A stretch of DNA of 17,677 bases, taken from assembly GCA_002347405.1 (NCBI GenBank), contig DDXB01000069.1:39826-57502 (forward strand). The letters are read 5' to 3'. A model generated the notes under the pieces. That model worked only from the letters and a program-made list of their open reading frames with translations. It did not search any database and was not told where the DNA came from. Positions 1 through 7,444 of the stretch are shown piece by piece. Position 1 is the stretch's first letter; the number at the start of each line of letters is the position of its first letter. This stretch comes from Rhodocyclaceae bacterium UBA2271 (lineage in GTDB: Bacteria; Pseudomonadota; Gammaproteobacteria; Burkholderiales; Rhodocyclaceae). A program made the position numbers and the translations under genes.

Positions 1-4
1 CAAT

Positions 5-64
5 CCCTCTCCCGCAAGCGGGAGAGGGAAGCGATCTGCCTCCTCTCTCCCTCTGGGAGAGAGG
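5..64. repeat. Two GA/CT-rich hairpins (dispersed intergenic repeat)
   Basis: Two near-perfect inverted repeats stand side by side. The first has arms CCCTCTCCCGC (5-15) and GCGGGAGAGGG (18-28), an 11-bp stem around AA. The second has arms CCTCTCTCCC (42-51) and GGGAGAGAGG (55-64) around TCT. A further GGGAGAGAGGGG run (67-78) touches the start of the next gene and would act as its ribosome-binding site. There is no T-run, so these do not look like simple intrinsic terminators. They resemble the C/G-rich hairpin repeats at 7399-7419 and 9516-9536. That they belong to a dispersed repeat family is an inference. Confidence 0.7.
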
Positions 65-78
65 TCGGGAGAGAGGGG

Positions 79-648
79 TTGGCCCGGCGCAATCGCTATA
101 TTTTCACGCTGATCATTGCTCTGCTGGCGTGGCTGCCGCTGGCGTCCACGGCGGTCGAAGTGCCGGCCGTCGGCACCATGGAAGTGTTGTTCACACCCTG
201 GGACGATGCCGAAGGCGCGCTGCTCCGCGCGATCGGCGCGGCACAGAAAAGCCTGCGCGTGCAGGCCTATCTGGTCACCAGCCGCAACATTACCCGCGCG
301 CTGACCGAGGCGCATGCGCGTGGCGTCAGGGTCGAGGTGCTGGCCGACCGCGAGATGGTAACGAAGGGCAGCAATTCGCTGGTGCCGCAGCTTCACGCCG
401 CGGGCATTACCGTGCATCTGGAAACTCGCTATGCCGCCGCACACAATAAAATCCTGCTCATCGATGCGGAAGGAGAGGCGCCCGTGGTGATTACCGGCAG
501 TTACAACTTCACATTCTCGGCGCAAGCCAGAAATGCTGAAAACGTGTTGATCCTGCGCGGCAACCGGGCGCTGGCGCGTGCCTATCTTGACAACTGGCGG
601 CGCCATCGCGACGAAGCCCTGCCCTATGCCGAGGCGCTGCTGCCATGA
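79..648 (+). CDS. Secreted single-HKD phospholipase D/Nuc-family protein
   Basis: This is a 189-residue protein of the phospholipase D superfamily, probably a periplasmic or secreted phosphodiesterase (nuclease or phospholipase). Residues 1-25 form a signal peptide: a basic start MARRNRY, a hydrophobic core, then LASTA. One complete HKD motif is visible (H122, K124, D129), followed by GSYNFT at 140-145, which supplies the family's downstream Gly-Ser and Asn. A single HKD and this length match the bacterial Nuc-type endonucleases, which form the active site as dimers. The start is the TTG at 79, preceded by a GA-rich Shine-Dalgarno inside the hairpin repeat. The next in-frame ATG (178) would delete the signal peptide. 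The gene overlaps the following channel gene by ATGA, implying translational coupling. Nuclease versus lipase activity cannot be decided from sequence. Confidence 0.85.
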   Translation: MARRNRYIFTLIIALLAWLPLASTAVEVPAVGTMEVLFTPWDDAEGALLRAIGAAQKSLRVQAYLVTSRNITRALTEAHARGVRVEVLADREMVTKGSNSLVPQLHAAGITVHLETRYAAAHNKILLIDAEGEAPVVITGSYNFTFSAQARNAENVLILRGNRALARAYLDNWRRHRDEALPYAEALLP

Positions 649-1946
649 TCGGCAACGATATCCAGATCGGCGGCTTGCTGATCGACCTCTGGCAGGACCT
701 GCAGCAACCCAATGTGCTGTGGCAGGTCGGTGTCCTGATCGCCTGCTTTGCGCTGGCCTGGTACTTTGCCCGCTGGGTGGGCGAACGCGTCGGCAGCGGC
801 ACCAATGCGGCGGGCGAGGCGGTGCCCGAGGGCGTTGCCCGGGCCTTTGGCCGGCGCGGCTTCAAGCGCCTCGGCTGGCCCGTTGCGATGCTGCTGCTGA
901 CGCTGGCGGCGCGGCCGTTGCTGGCGCAGTGGCACAACGTCAATCTGCTGTCGCTCGCCATTCCGCTGCTGACTTCGCTGGTGGTGATCCGCGCCGTGAT
1001 GTTCGTCGTGCGCCACAGCCTGATTGCCAGCGCACCGTGGCTCGCCGGTTTCGAGCGTACGCTGGCTTTCCTGGCCTGGAGTGTGGTGGCGTTGCACATC
1101 CTCGGGGTGCTGCCGGAACTGATCGCACTGTTGAAAGGCGTGAGCTTCAGCCTTGGCAAGCAGGAGCTTGATCTCTGGCTGATTCTGCAAGGTCTGGGTG
1201 TGGTGCTTGGCACCCTGCTGGTGGCGCTGTGGTTTGGTGGCGTCATCGAGGCGCGGTTGTTGAGCGCGCAAGGACTGGACGGCAACCTGCGCCTGGTGTT
1301 CGCCCGCCTGGCGCGCGCGCTGCTGATCCTGCTGGCAGTACTGATTGGTTTGCCGCTGGTCGGCATCGATTTGACCATGTTGTCGGTGTTTGGCGGCGCA
1401 CTCGGCGTCGGCCTCGGTTTCGGCCTGCAAAAGATTGCGGCGAACTACGTGTCGGGCTTCATCATCCTGCTCGACCGTTCCATCCGCATCGGCAACATGA
1501 TCGCCGTCGGCACCCAGCGTGGCGTCGTGACACGCATCACCACACGCTACACCGTGCTGCTGGCACGCAGCGGTCTGGAAATGATCGTGCCCAACGAGAT
1601 GCTGGTCAGTTCGGTAATCGCCAACGAGACCTACACCGACCACAAGGTGCGCATCCCCCTCCAGGTGCAGGTGGCCTATGGTTCCGATCTGGAACGGGTG
1701 CAACAGATCCTGATCGATGTCGCACTGACCCAGCCGCGCGTCCTGCACGATCCGTTACCGCGCGGCCATGTCGCGGCCTTTGGCGATTCCGGCGTCAACT
1801 TCGAACTGCGCTTCTGGATCGGCGACCCCGAGAACGGCATCATGCAGGTGAAGTCGGATATCAATCTGGCGATCTGGAAGGCCTTCAAGGCGGCCGGCAT
1901 CGAGATCCCCTTCCCGCAGCGCGAGGTCAGGTTACTGCAGAATTAA
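645..1946 (+). CDS. MscS-family mechanosensitive ion channel
   Basis: This 433-residue inner-membrane protein is of the small-conductance mechanosensitive channel family, which opens under membrane tension to release solutes on hypo-osmotic shock. Hydrophobic segments lie near 24-42, 78-95, 101-122, 138-160, 177-200 and 222-245. The pore helix with its Gly/Ala packing pattern follows (GGALGVGLGFGLQKIAANY, 250-268). Next is the beta domain (LLDRSIRIGNMI, about 275-286; IVPNEMLVSS, 314-323) and a C-terminal alpha/beta domain to about 425. It is longer than E. coli MscS (286 residues) because of extra N-terminal membrane helices, as in other larger MscS-like proteins. The ATG overlaps the TGA of the PLD gene. 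The stop codon is fused directly to a dispersed repeat. Family assignment is firm; the physiological role is inferred. Confidence 0.92.
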   Translation: MIGNDIQIGGLLIDLWQDLQQPNVLWQVGVLIACFALAWYFARWVGERVGSGTNAAGEAVPEGVARAFGRRGFKRLGWPVAMLLLTLAARPLLAQWHNVNLLSLAIPLLTSLVVIRAVMFVVRHSLIASAPWLAGFERTLAFLAWSVVALHILGVLPELIALLKGVSFSLGKQELDLWLILQGLGVVLGTLLVALWFGGVIEARLLSAQGLDGNLRLVFARLARALLILLAVLIGLPLVGIDLTMLSVFGGALGVGLGFGLQKIAANYVSGFIILLDRSIRIGNMIAVGTQRGVVTRITTRYTVLLARSGLEMIVPNEMLVSSVIANETYTDHKVRIPLQVQVAYGSDLERVQQILIDVALTQPRVLHDPLPRGHVAAFGDSGVNFELRFWIGDPENGIMQVKSDINLAIWKAFKAAGIEIPFPQREVRLLQN

Positions 1947-2079
1947 AAGTCGGCGCTGGCTGGACGGCGAGTGTGTCGGATGATTCCAACGGCTTTCGGC
2001 GCTGGCTAACCGGCGCAAGCCGGTTAAGCGTGGCAGCGCGGCCGGAACCAAAAGTCGGCGCTGGCGGTACGGCGCCGTA
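1945..2079. repeat. Intergenic repeat cluster: three AAAGTCGGCGCTGGC-type units plus hairpins
   Basis: The gap between the convergent channel and HD-GYP genes is almost wholly repeat. Full units with core AAAGTCGGCGCTGGC start at 1946 and 2051 (the latter core being 2051-2065), and a partial unit, TTTCGGCGCTGGC, is at 1994-2006. Between them lies a perfect hairpin, TAACCGGC (2007-2014), GCAA loop, GCCGGTTA (2019-2026). At the end is a 12-bp palindrome, TACGGCGCCGTA (2068-2079). The same core occurs inside coaBC (8381-8491) and in reverse at 13428-13453. No T-run follows any hairpin, so neither gene has an obvious intrinsic terminator here. Confidence 0.75.
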
Positions 2080-2084
2080 AGCGG

Positions 2085-4730
2085 CTACAGCAGCTTCAGA
2101 AGTTCTTCCCGCGCCGGTCCGTGCGGGTCCAGTGCGCGCACCTCGACTTCCACCCGCGTACCCTTCAGCGGGGAGAGCGCCTTCAGGCCGTCGCCGTCGA
2201 TGTTCATGGGTTTCGCCGACAGCAGCACGAAGTCGTCGCCCATGACCCGGAAGACCAGGGCTTCCGGATAGTGGGCGATTAGCGCCGCCGAGAACCCGGC
2301 CAGCGCCTGATTGCCGGCCATCCAGCCGCTGTCCTGGTTGATGCTGGAAAAGTTTTGCAGCAGTACGACGTAGGCATGGGTGAGATGGGGGGGCAGGCCG
2401 TTGCGCAGCATGATCTGCAGGTAGTTGGCGTTGTGCGTGCCGGTCAGCGGGTCGTCGAAGAAGTAGGCGAAACGCTGATGCTCAAGCGGCGTCTTCGGCA
2501 TCTGGTCGGCGAGCGGTGGCGGGACCACGTCGCGCAGCGCCTCGCAGGCGGCGACGACGACGTCGGCGGCGAAACGTTTGCCCGCCTGTTGCCGGAGTTC
2601 CTCGAGCGCGACGGGAACCTCCTTGCGCGCCTTGTAGATGCGGTTGCTGACCATGGCGTCGAAACTGTCGGCGACGGCCATGATCTGCGCCAGACGGGGG
2701 ATCTGGCCGCTGACCAGCCCTTGGGGATAGCCGGAGCCGTCCTCGCGTTCATGGTGCGAACGCATGATCTCGGCGAGTTCCTTGTACATGTCGATGCGGT
2801 GCAGTGTCCGGTAGCCTTCTTCGGCGTGCTGCTTGATCAGTTCGTATTCGAGCGGCGTCAGGATGCCCGGTTTCAGCAGTACGGCATCGGGAATCGCGAT
2901 TTTGCCGATGTCATGCAAGGAGGCGGCGCGCTTGAGCTTTTCGATTTCTTCAGGGCTGTGGCCGAGTCGCGCGGCAATCAATTCGCAATACTGGGCGACG
3001 CGGCGGGTATGGCCGGCGGTGTAAGTGTCGCGTTTCTCGATCATGTCCACCAGGGACAGGATGGTTTCCTCGTAGTTGCTGATGCGTTCCCGTTCGAGGC
3101 GATGGGCTTCCGTCTGCTGATCGAAGGCATGGAGGGCGAAGCCGATGTCGCCCGCCAGTTGTTCGAGCATCGCCACCTCTTCGGTATCGAAGCCCTCCGC
3201 GCGCCCGCTCAGCACGCACAGGTGGCCGAACGCCGCGCCGTAGGCATCGTGCCGCAGGGGCAGGGCGATCACCGCATGCACGCCGGCCTGGGTCAGTTCG
3301 GAAGCGATCGCGGCGGGATCGGTTTCGATGACGGTACGATTTTCGGCGAGCGCCGCGCGGCTGGGCCCCTTGTCGCGGCAGCTCGTGAAATTGCGCATGA
3401 TTTCCGCGGGGCCGTAGGACTTGGCCGCCACCTCGATCTGCCCGTCCTGCAGCAGACCGACCCAGGCAAAACGATAGGCCGTGTCGGCGATCAGGCGGTC
3501 GCAGCAAGCCTTGAGCATTTCTTCCTGCGAGCTTGAGGTGATCAGGATCTGGTTGACATCGGCCACCACCTCGACCACGTTGCGCTGGAAACGCTCGCGC
3601 GCCAGCAGGCGCTCGACTTCGCCGGTGCGGCCGCGTACCCGTTCTTCCAGCGTGGCATTGAGATTTTCGAGCGCGGCGTGGTCGGCGCGCAGGCGGCGGT
3701 TGATGCGAACCACATAGATGGCGGTGAAGCTGGCCAGCAAGATGAACGCCAGGGCCAGTGCCATCCAGTGGCCATACTGGGAAACGAGTTCGGCCAGCGT
3801 CAACCGGTGCAGGTGCTCGTAGGGGCCGATGCGTAGTTCGCGCAAGGCTTCATGCACCGGCTGGTAGTTGAGCGGCAGGGTCCAGCCCGTGATGTTGCCG
3901 GCCACTGCGGCGGGGGCGTCGGCCGGCATTTGCAGCAGGGCGATGGCGACTGCTATGGCCAGCGCATCGGACACATGGCGCAACCGGGCGATGGGCCATT
4001 CCGGGTAGAGTGGCGTGGAGAGCAGCGGGGTGAAGCCTTCGACGCGCTGCCGGTTGAGGACGTAGAAGTCATCGAGGCGAATCTTGCCCTCGGCGGCCAT
4101 CTGTTCGAGGATTTCGGTGCGCACCGTGCCGGCGTCCGCCTGGCCATCCTTCACCGCAAGGACCACGGCGTCGTGGGTGCCGAGGAAGCCGAGTTTGGCG
4201 AAATCCTTCGCGGGATTGATGCCCTGGCGCTTCAATTCGCGCCAGCCGACGTGCCAGCCGCCAAAGGAACTCGGATCGGTGGCGAGAAAGGTTTTTTTCC
4301 TGAGATCGGCCAGCGTGCGGATATCCTTGCGGTCGGCGCGCGTGAAGATGACCCCACCAAAGGTGCTGTGTCCCGTGCCGCCGATGAAGCGGTTTTTCAG
4401 GGTGGCGATGGCGCTGACGCCGTAGTGCGCTTCCAGTTCAACGTAATAGGACGAGTTGGTCAGGACGAAATCGACCCGGCCCTGCCGCACCGCGAGGCGC
4501 ACCTCCTCGAAGCCGAGCGGCACGATGCGAAACGTATTGCCGGGCAAATGGTGCTCGAGGTAGCTGGCGGTGGCCGACCAGGTCTCATGGGCCTTCTCTG
4601 CGCCGCGCAATGCCAGCACACCGATGTTGACCTCGGCTGCCAGGGCCGACGTCGCCAGCAAGCCGATCAGGAGTGTCCGCGCGAGGACGGTGCCGTAGCG
4701 GCAAAGGATAACTTTCCAGCTGCGAATCAT
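2085..4730 (-). CDS. Membrane receptor: PhnD-like periplasmic domain, GAF, HD-GYP, degenerate GGDEF
   Basis: This signalling protein of about 881 residues probably hydrolyses cyclic-di-GMP. A signal/anchor (about 12-32) precedes a periplasmic phosphonate/phosphate-binding-like (PhnD type) domain at 33-305. A transmembrane helix lies at about 322-343, then a short coiled coil and a GAF-like domain (about 385-537). The HD-GYP domain spans about 555-735, with SLHDIGKIAIPD carrying H606/D607 and HHEREDGSGYP ending in GYP at 667-669. The C-terminus has DPLTG (760-764) and RVMGDDF (828-834), the landmarks of a GGDEF domain whose signature has decayed to GDDF, so it is probably not a cyclase. I chose ATG 4730 because a Shine-Dalgarno-like AGGAAA precedes it and the signal peptide fits. 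An upstream ATG at 4781 would add 17 residues. HD-GYP function is firm; the ligand is unknown. Confidence 0.9.
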   Translation of the reverse strand: MIRSWKVILCRYGTVLARTLLIGLLATSALAAEVNIGVLALRGAEKAHETWSATASYLEHHLPGNTFRIVPLGFEEVRLAVRQGRVDFVLTNSSYYVELEAHYGVSAIATLKNRFIGGTGHSTFGGVIFTRADRKDIRTLADLRKKTFLATDPSSFGGWHVGWRELKRQGINPAKDFAKLGFLGTHDAVVLAVKDGQADAGTVRTEILEQMAAEGKIRLDDFYVLNRQRVEGFTPLLSTPLYPEWPIARLRHVSDALAIAVAIALLQMPADAPAAVAGNITGWTLPLNYQPVHEALRELRIGPYEHLHRLTLAELVSQYGHWMALALAFILLASFTAIYVVRINRRLRADHAALENLNATLEERVRGRTGEVERLLARERFQRNVVEVVADVNQILITSSSQEEMLKACCDRLIADTAYRFAWVGLLQDGQIEVAAKSYGPAEIMRNFTSCRDKGPSRAALAENRTVIETDPAAIASELTQAGVHAVIALPLRHDAYGAAFGHLCVLSGRAEGFDTEEVAMLEQLAGDIGFALHAFDQQTEAHRLERERISNYEETILSLVDMIEKRDTYTAGHTRRVAQYCELIAARLGHSPEEIEKLKRAASLHDIGKIAIPDAVLLKPGILTPLEYELIKQHAEEGYRTLHRIDMYKELAEIMRSHHEREDGSGYPQGLVSGQIPRLAQIMAVADSFDAMVSNRIYKARKEVPVALEELRQQAGKRFAADVVVAACEALRDVVPPPLADQMPKTPLEHQRFAYFFDDPLTGTHNANYLQIMLRNGLPPHLTHAYVVLLQNFSSINQDSGWMAGNQALAGFSAALIAHYPEALVFRVMGDDFVLLSAKPMNIDGDGLKALSPLKGTRVEVEVRALDPHGPAREELLKLL

Positions 4731-4834
4731 CTCGATTTTCCTGCAGTTGATGACAGCATAGTCGACGCCAAAGCTCGACACAGCCGATTATCGCAGTAAA
4801 AACTTGGGGTAAGTGAGGTGCTTCCCCTCCCGAT

Positions 4835-5833
4835 CTATTCCGGCACGCAGATTTCGCCGCGCAACATGCCTTGCAGGGTACGGGCGGTCAGCAGCGCCAG
4901 CACCAGGGTCAGCACGGACAGCAGCAGTACGCCGAGTGGCATGAATGGACCACCGTCCTGATGATATTCAGACATGGTCAGGGTGGCGATGGTCATGGCG
5001 GCCAGGGGGAAGGAATAAGCCCAGGTGGACAGGAAGAAGCGCAGGCGGAAGAAGCGCAACGCGTTGCTGGCGAGCAGCAGCGTGAGGAACAGCGCAACGT
5101 GGTAAAGAATGCGCGCAAACGCGTCGATCTCGCCGGGGTTGAGCTTCAGCCAGGCGAGGAAGCCGACGGCCGGTGGCGCAATGAGGATGAACAGCGTCGG
5201 CGTCAGGCGCTCGGGCAACGGTTCATGAAAAAACAGGCGGTTCATGACGATCGTCAGCAAGACGATCCAGAACACCAGGCCGATGCTGAAGAAAAACCAC
5301 GAAACTTCGGGCGGGGCGAAGCTGGCGCCAGCGATGGGCACGACGACGTTGCCCACCACGGGAATGAACCAGGCCGGGTTGGCATGCTTGATGTCGTAGC
5401 GTGTGTGGTGGATCCAGCTGCTCATCACCATCAGGGTAAACAGCAGATGCAATCCAGCGCCGATCGACCAGAAGATGAAGGCGAGGCCGGGCAGGGTGTC
5501 GAAGAAGGCCACAGCCAGAAGCAGCATGGAAATCGAAACAGTGGGAAAGAAATGCAGGCGGATCGGATGGGCAAATTCAAGCTGCACCGCCGTGCCGTGC
5601 TTGACCAGCTTGGCCAGATAGGCGACTGACAGCAGGCCGAACAGCCCGAGCGCCCACCAACTCAGGGCGAGGCCGATTTCCGCCGGCAGTCCAAAGACGT
5701 GGTGCGCCTTGTTCCAGGCGATGGCGAGTCCGCTGGTGCCCATCACGATGGAGAACATGGCAATCGGGAAGTGTTCGAGGCGCTGCCGGGGTGGGGTGCT
5801 GGCGGGGGCGGGCGAGATCACTGTTTTCTCCAT
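4835..5833 (-). CDS. TehA/SLAC1 (TDT) family membrane transporter
   Basis: This 332-residue integral membrane protein has about ten hydrophobic helices and fits the tellurite-resistance/dicarboxylate transporter (TDT) family, which includes TehA, SLAC1 anion channels and fungal sulfite exporters. Supporting signs are the N-terminal FPIAMFSIVMGTSGLAIAW (about 22-40), the repeated pairs of helices, and HANPAWFIPVVGNVVVPIAG (150-169), a characteristic segment of TehA-like proteins. The ATG at 5833 gives the full first helix, but its Shine-Dalgarno is poor. It lies 104 nt upstream of the chosen start of the HD-GYP gene on the same strand. There is no tehB-like methyltransferase nearby, so tellurite resistance is not supported. 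An anion or weak-acid channel is the safer reading, with the substrate unknown. Confidence 0.85.
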   Translation of the reverse strand: MEKTVISPAPASTPPRQRLEHFPIAMFSIVMGTSGLAIAWNKAHHVFGLPAEIGLALSWWALGLFGLLSVAYLAKLVKHGTAVQLEFAHPIRLHFFPTVSISMLLLAVAFFDTLPGLAFIFWSIGAGLHLLFTLMVMSSWIHHTRYDIKHANPAWFIPVVGNVVVPIAGASFAPPEVSWFFFSIGLVFWIVLLTIVMNRLFFHEPLPERLTPTLFILIAPPAVGFLAWLKLNPGEIDAFARILYHVALFLTLLLASNALRFFRLRFFLSTWAYSFPLAAMTIATLTMSEYHQDGGPFMPLGVLLLSVLTLVLALLTARTLQGMLRGEICVPE

Positions 5834-5914
5834 GCTGTAGGGGTATGTTGTCTAAATTGGCATTGCCACAAGGAAATCCAGTGGACACAAAGAAAAATGC
5901 CTGGAGGCGTAATG

Positions 5915-5947
5915 AAAAACGCCAGGAGGCGTTGGGCCTGCTGGCGT
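5915..5947 (-). terminator. Rho-independent terminator after rpmG
   Basis: Read on the - strand, ACGCCAGCAGG pairs with CCTCCTGGCGT across the loop CCCAACG, with one C-C mismatch, and TTTTT follows at once. It lies 26 nt past the rpmG stop. A second small stem (GCCTCCAGGC, then ATTTTT) follows at about 5893-5907. Together they close the rpmB-rpmG unit and separate it from the transporter gene downstream. Confidence 0.75.
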
Positions 5948-5972
5948 CTTCTCGAACTCGGGTAAGCGGGAC

Positions 5973-6143
5973 TTACTTGAGCTTGATTTCCTTGTAGAGC
6001 ACGTGCTTGCGCACCTTCGGATCGTATTTCATGAACTCGAGCTTTTCCGGGGTGGTGCGCTTGTTCTTGTTGGTCGTGTAGAAGTGACCGGTTCCGGCTG
6101 TGGACTCAAGCTTGATTTTTTCGCGTCCGCCTTTGGATGCCAT
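5973..6143 (-). CDS. rpmG: 50S ribosomal protein L33
   Basis: This 56-residue basic protein starts MASKGGREKIKLESTAGTG and ends with HVLYKEIKLK, the usual bL33 pattern. FYTTNKNKR at 21-29 and TPEKLEFMKYDPKVRKH at 31-47 are hallmark segments. It has no Cys pairs, so it is the zinc-independent (C-minus) form. It was found by translating the strand directly. The start ATG (6143) has a strong GGAGG Shine-Dalgarno about 9 nt upstream. It follows rpmB by 17 nt in the conserved rpmB-rpmG order and ends before the terminator at 5915-5947. It binds 23S rRNA in the large subunit, near the E site. Confidence 0.97.
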   Translation of the reverse strand: MASKGGREKIKLESTAGTGHFYTTNKNKRTTPEKLEFMKYDPKVRKHVLYKEIKLK

Positions 6144-6160
6144 GATTGTTTACCTCCAGG

Positions 6161-6397
6161 TCAAACGGCTTCGCCGCGTTCGCGCAACTCGGCGAGAACA
6201 ACGTCGATGCCTTTCTTGTCGATGGTGCGCAGACCGGCGTTGGAAACGCGCAGGCGCACCCAGCGGTTTTCGGTTTCTACCCAGAACTTGCGGGCATGCA
6301 GGTTGGGCAGATAGCGGCGCTTGGTCCGGTTGTTGGCGTGGGAAACGTGGTTCCCAACCATCGGGCCCTTGCCCGTTACTTGGCATACGCGGGACAT
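6161..6397 (-). CDS. rpmB: 50S ribosomal protein L28
   Basis: This 78-residue protein begins MSRVCQVTGKGPMVGNHVSH, the classic bL28 N-terminus. ANNRTKRRYLPNLH (21-34) and RVSNAGLRTIDKKG (50-63) complete the family pattern, and the length is exactly that of other proteobacterial L28 proteins. The Shine-Dalgarno is GGAG about 9 nt before the ATG. A sigma70-type promoter lies at 6437-6466, so rpmB-rpmG can be transcribed apart from the upstream radC. L28 is a structural component of the large ribosomal subunit. Confidence 0.98.
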   Translation of the reverse strand: MSRVCQVTGKGPMVGNHVSHANNRTKRRYLPNLHARKFWVETENRWVRLRVSNAGLRTIDKKGIDVVLAELRERGEAV

Positions 6398-6436
6398 AAT
6401 ATTTTGCTCCAGAACTTCGGGTGAAGAAAGCCGGGC

Positions 6437-6466
6437 ATTCTAGCCGACAGCAGGTGGCGACGGCAA
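6437..6466 (-). promoter_or_regulatory. Likely sigma70 promoter of rpmB-rpmG
   Basis: On the - strand TTGCCG (6466-6461) and TAGAAT (6442-6437) are separated by 18 nt and match the -35 and -10 consensus at 4/6 and 5/6. The inferred start site would give a leader of roughly 30-35 nt to the rpmB ATG. The position between radC and rpmB fits independent ribosomal protein expression. Confidence 0.6.
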
Positions 6467-6501
6467 GTGCATTTAAGGATTTATTTTAACGAGAAAAAAC
6501 A

Positions 6502-6532
6502 GCGTTTTCGCCGGGCCGCCCCAAGCAAACGC
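6502..6532. repeat. Conserved-loop hairpin element, copy 1
   Basis: The invariant 15-nt core GCCGGGCCGCCCCAA (6510-6524) lies between GCGTTTTC (6502-6509) and GCAAACGC (6525-6532), which pair at 7 of 8 positions. The same core occurs at 7334-7348 and 9416-9430 with different but complementary arms. It lies between radC and rpmB, just upstream of the rpmB promoter. No known function is assigned. Confidence 0.7.
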
Positions 6533-6561
6533 GGCACGCGGCGCAAGCGGCGGCCGTAGGC

Positions 6562-6585
6562 AAAAACCAACCCCCGCGAGGGGGG
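6562..6585 (-). terminator. Possible radC terminator within GC-rich repeat
   Basis: On the - strand a CCCCC/GGGGG stem around TCGC is followed by TTGGTTTTT. It begins about 25 nt beyond the radC stop. The stem is short but pure G/C. The sequence is also part of the C/G-rich repeat material between radC and rpmB, so a terminator role is plausible and not certain. Confidence 0.45.
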
Positions 6586-6607
6586 GCGAAGGGGGGCGGG
6601 CGTTTAT

Positions 6608-7288
6608 TTACAGCAGCCCGCGCTCCGCGAAGGACAGCGGCGGGGCGCTGCCGGCGACGATGAAGTGATCGACCAGCCGCACATCGACCAGCGCCAGTGC
6701 CTGTTTGAGGGTGCGGGTGAGCAGTTCGTCGGACTGGGAAGGTTCGGCGACGCCGGAGGGGTGGTTGTGGGCGAGGATGACGGCGGCGGCGTTGTGCGCC
6801 AGGGCTTTCTTCACGACTTCGCGCGGATAGACTGATGCCTGCGTCAATGTGCCGCGAAACAGTTCCTCATCGGCGATCAGGCGGTTCTGTGCATCCAGCC
6901 AGAGGGCGATGAAGACCTCGTGTGGCAGTGGCGCGAGCCGGAGCCGCAGCCAGTCGCGCACCGCGCCGGGTGCGGCAAATGTGGTTCTTTCCTGCAGTTC
7001 CTCGCGCAGGCAGCGCCGGGCGAGTTCCAGCGTGGCGACCAGTTGTGCCGCCTTGGCCGGGCCGATGCCATTCACGGCGGTGAGTTCCTGGGGCGTCGCC
7101 GCCGCGAGGCGGGCAAGACTGTGGCCGAAATGGGCGAGCAGGGCGCGGGCGAGGTCCACTGCGCTCATGCCCTTGACGCCGACCCGCAGGAAGATTGCCA
7201 GCAGTTCGGCGTCGGCCAACGCCGCCGGGCCGAGCGCCAGCAGCCGCTCGCGCGGGCGTTGATCGTCTGGCCAGTCGGTGATTGCCAT
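6608..7288 (-). CDS. radC: RadC/YicR family JAB1/MPN domain protein
   Basis: This 226-residue RadC-family protein has an N-terminal UPF0758-type region (PRERLLALGPAALADAELLA, about 12-31). A helix-hairpin-helix follows (LTAVNGIGPAKAAQL, 69-83), then a JAMM/MPN metalloprotease-like domain at about 103-226. The zinc-binding signature HNHPSG with H174, H176 and D187 is intact. The name is historical: a role of RadC in DNA repair is disputed and its substrate is unknown. It sits divergently from coaBC and upstream of rpmB-rpmG, the common proteobacterial arrangement. The stop lies next to repeat sequence. The ATG at 7288 begins the conserved MAITDWP start. Confidence 0.95.
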   Translation of the reverse strand: MAITDWPDDQRPRERLLALGPAALADAELLAIFLRVGVKGMSAVDLARALLAHFGHSLARLAAATPQELTAVNGIGPAKAAQLVATLELARRCLREELQERTTFAAPGAVRDWLRLRLAPLPHEVFIALWLDAQNRLIADEELFRGTLTQASVYPREVVKKALAHNAAAVILAHNHPSGVAEPSQSDELLTRTLKQALALVDVRLVDHFIVAGSAPPLSFAERGLL

Positions 7289-7299
7289 GGGTTAGAATG

Positions 7300-7327
7300 T
7301 TTCGCTTCGAATCCGCTATTCTATAGT
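7300..7327 (+). promoter_or_regulatory. Weak candidate promoter for coaBC-dut
   Basis: TATAGT (7322-7327) matches the -10 consensus at 5/6 and TTTCGC (7300-7305) is a poor -35 at 16 nt spacing. It lies between the divergent radC and coaBC genes. Its downstream edge runs into the conserved-loop hairpin, so any transcript from here would carry that hairpin and the second C/G hairpin in its 5' leader. Confidence 0.3.
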
Positions 7328-7433
7328 TCCTCCGCCGGGCCGCCCCAAGGAGGAACAGCCAAAAACATGGAGCGGGCGCTGCCCGCGAACACGCGTCACC
7401 CCCTTTCTCGGGAAGGGGGCCGGGGGGGATGGG
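7326..7433. repeat. Composite repeat: conserved-loop hairpin copy 2 plus C/G hairpin
   Basis: Module A has arms GTTCCTCC (7326-7333) and GGAGGAAC (7349-7356), a perfect 8-bp stem around the invariant core GCCGGGCCGCCCCAA. A small GCGGGC/GCCCGC hairpin follows near 7375. Module B has CCCCCTTTC (7399-7407) pairing with GGAAGGGGG (7411-7419) around TCG, with one T-G wobble, then a G-rich tail reaching to within about 12 nt of the coaBC start. The copy at 9408-9550 has the same two modules. It lies in the coaBC leader, so an RNA role is possible and unproven. Confidence 0.7.
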
Positions 7434-7444
7434 GTGCATATGTC

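Noticed and set aside
624..1748. 374-codon open frame on the - strand antisense to the MscS gene
   Set aside because: It is Gln/His/Asp-rich, has no recognisable domain, and lies opposite a clear MscS protein. Long antisense frames are expected in GC-rich genes.
2355..4799. Long + strand open frames opposite the HD-GYP gene (2355-3536 and 3852-4799)
   Set aside because: They mirror a well-supported multidomain protein, and their composition and lack of motifs mark them as shadows.
4835..5833. Naming the transporter tehA and assigning tellurite resistance
   Set aside because: There is no tehB nearby and the family transports diverse anions; only family membership is supported.
7301..7313. 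TTCGAATCC-like string resembling a tRNA T-loop
   Set aside because: No acceptor, D or anticodon stems can be built around it.
6920..7444. Upstream extension of the coaBC frame to 6920
   Set aside because: The extra codons run antisense through radC and the repeat; the conserved CoaBC N-terminus begins at 7445.
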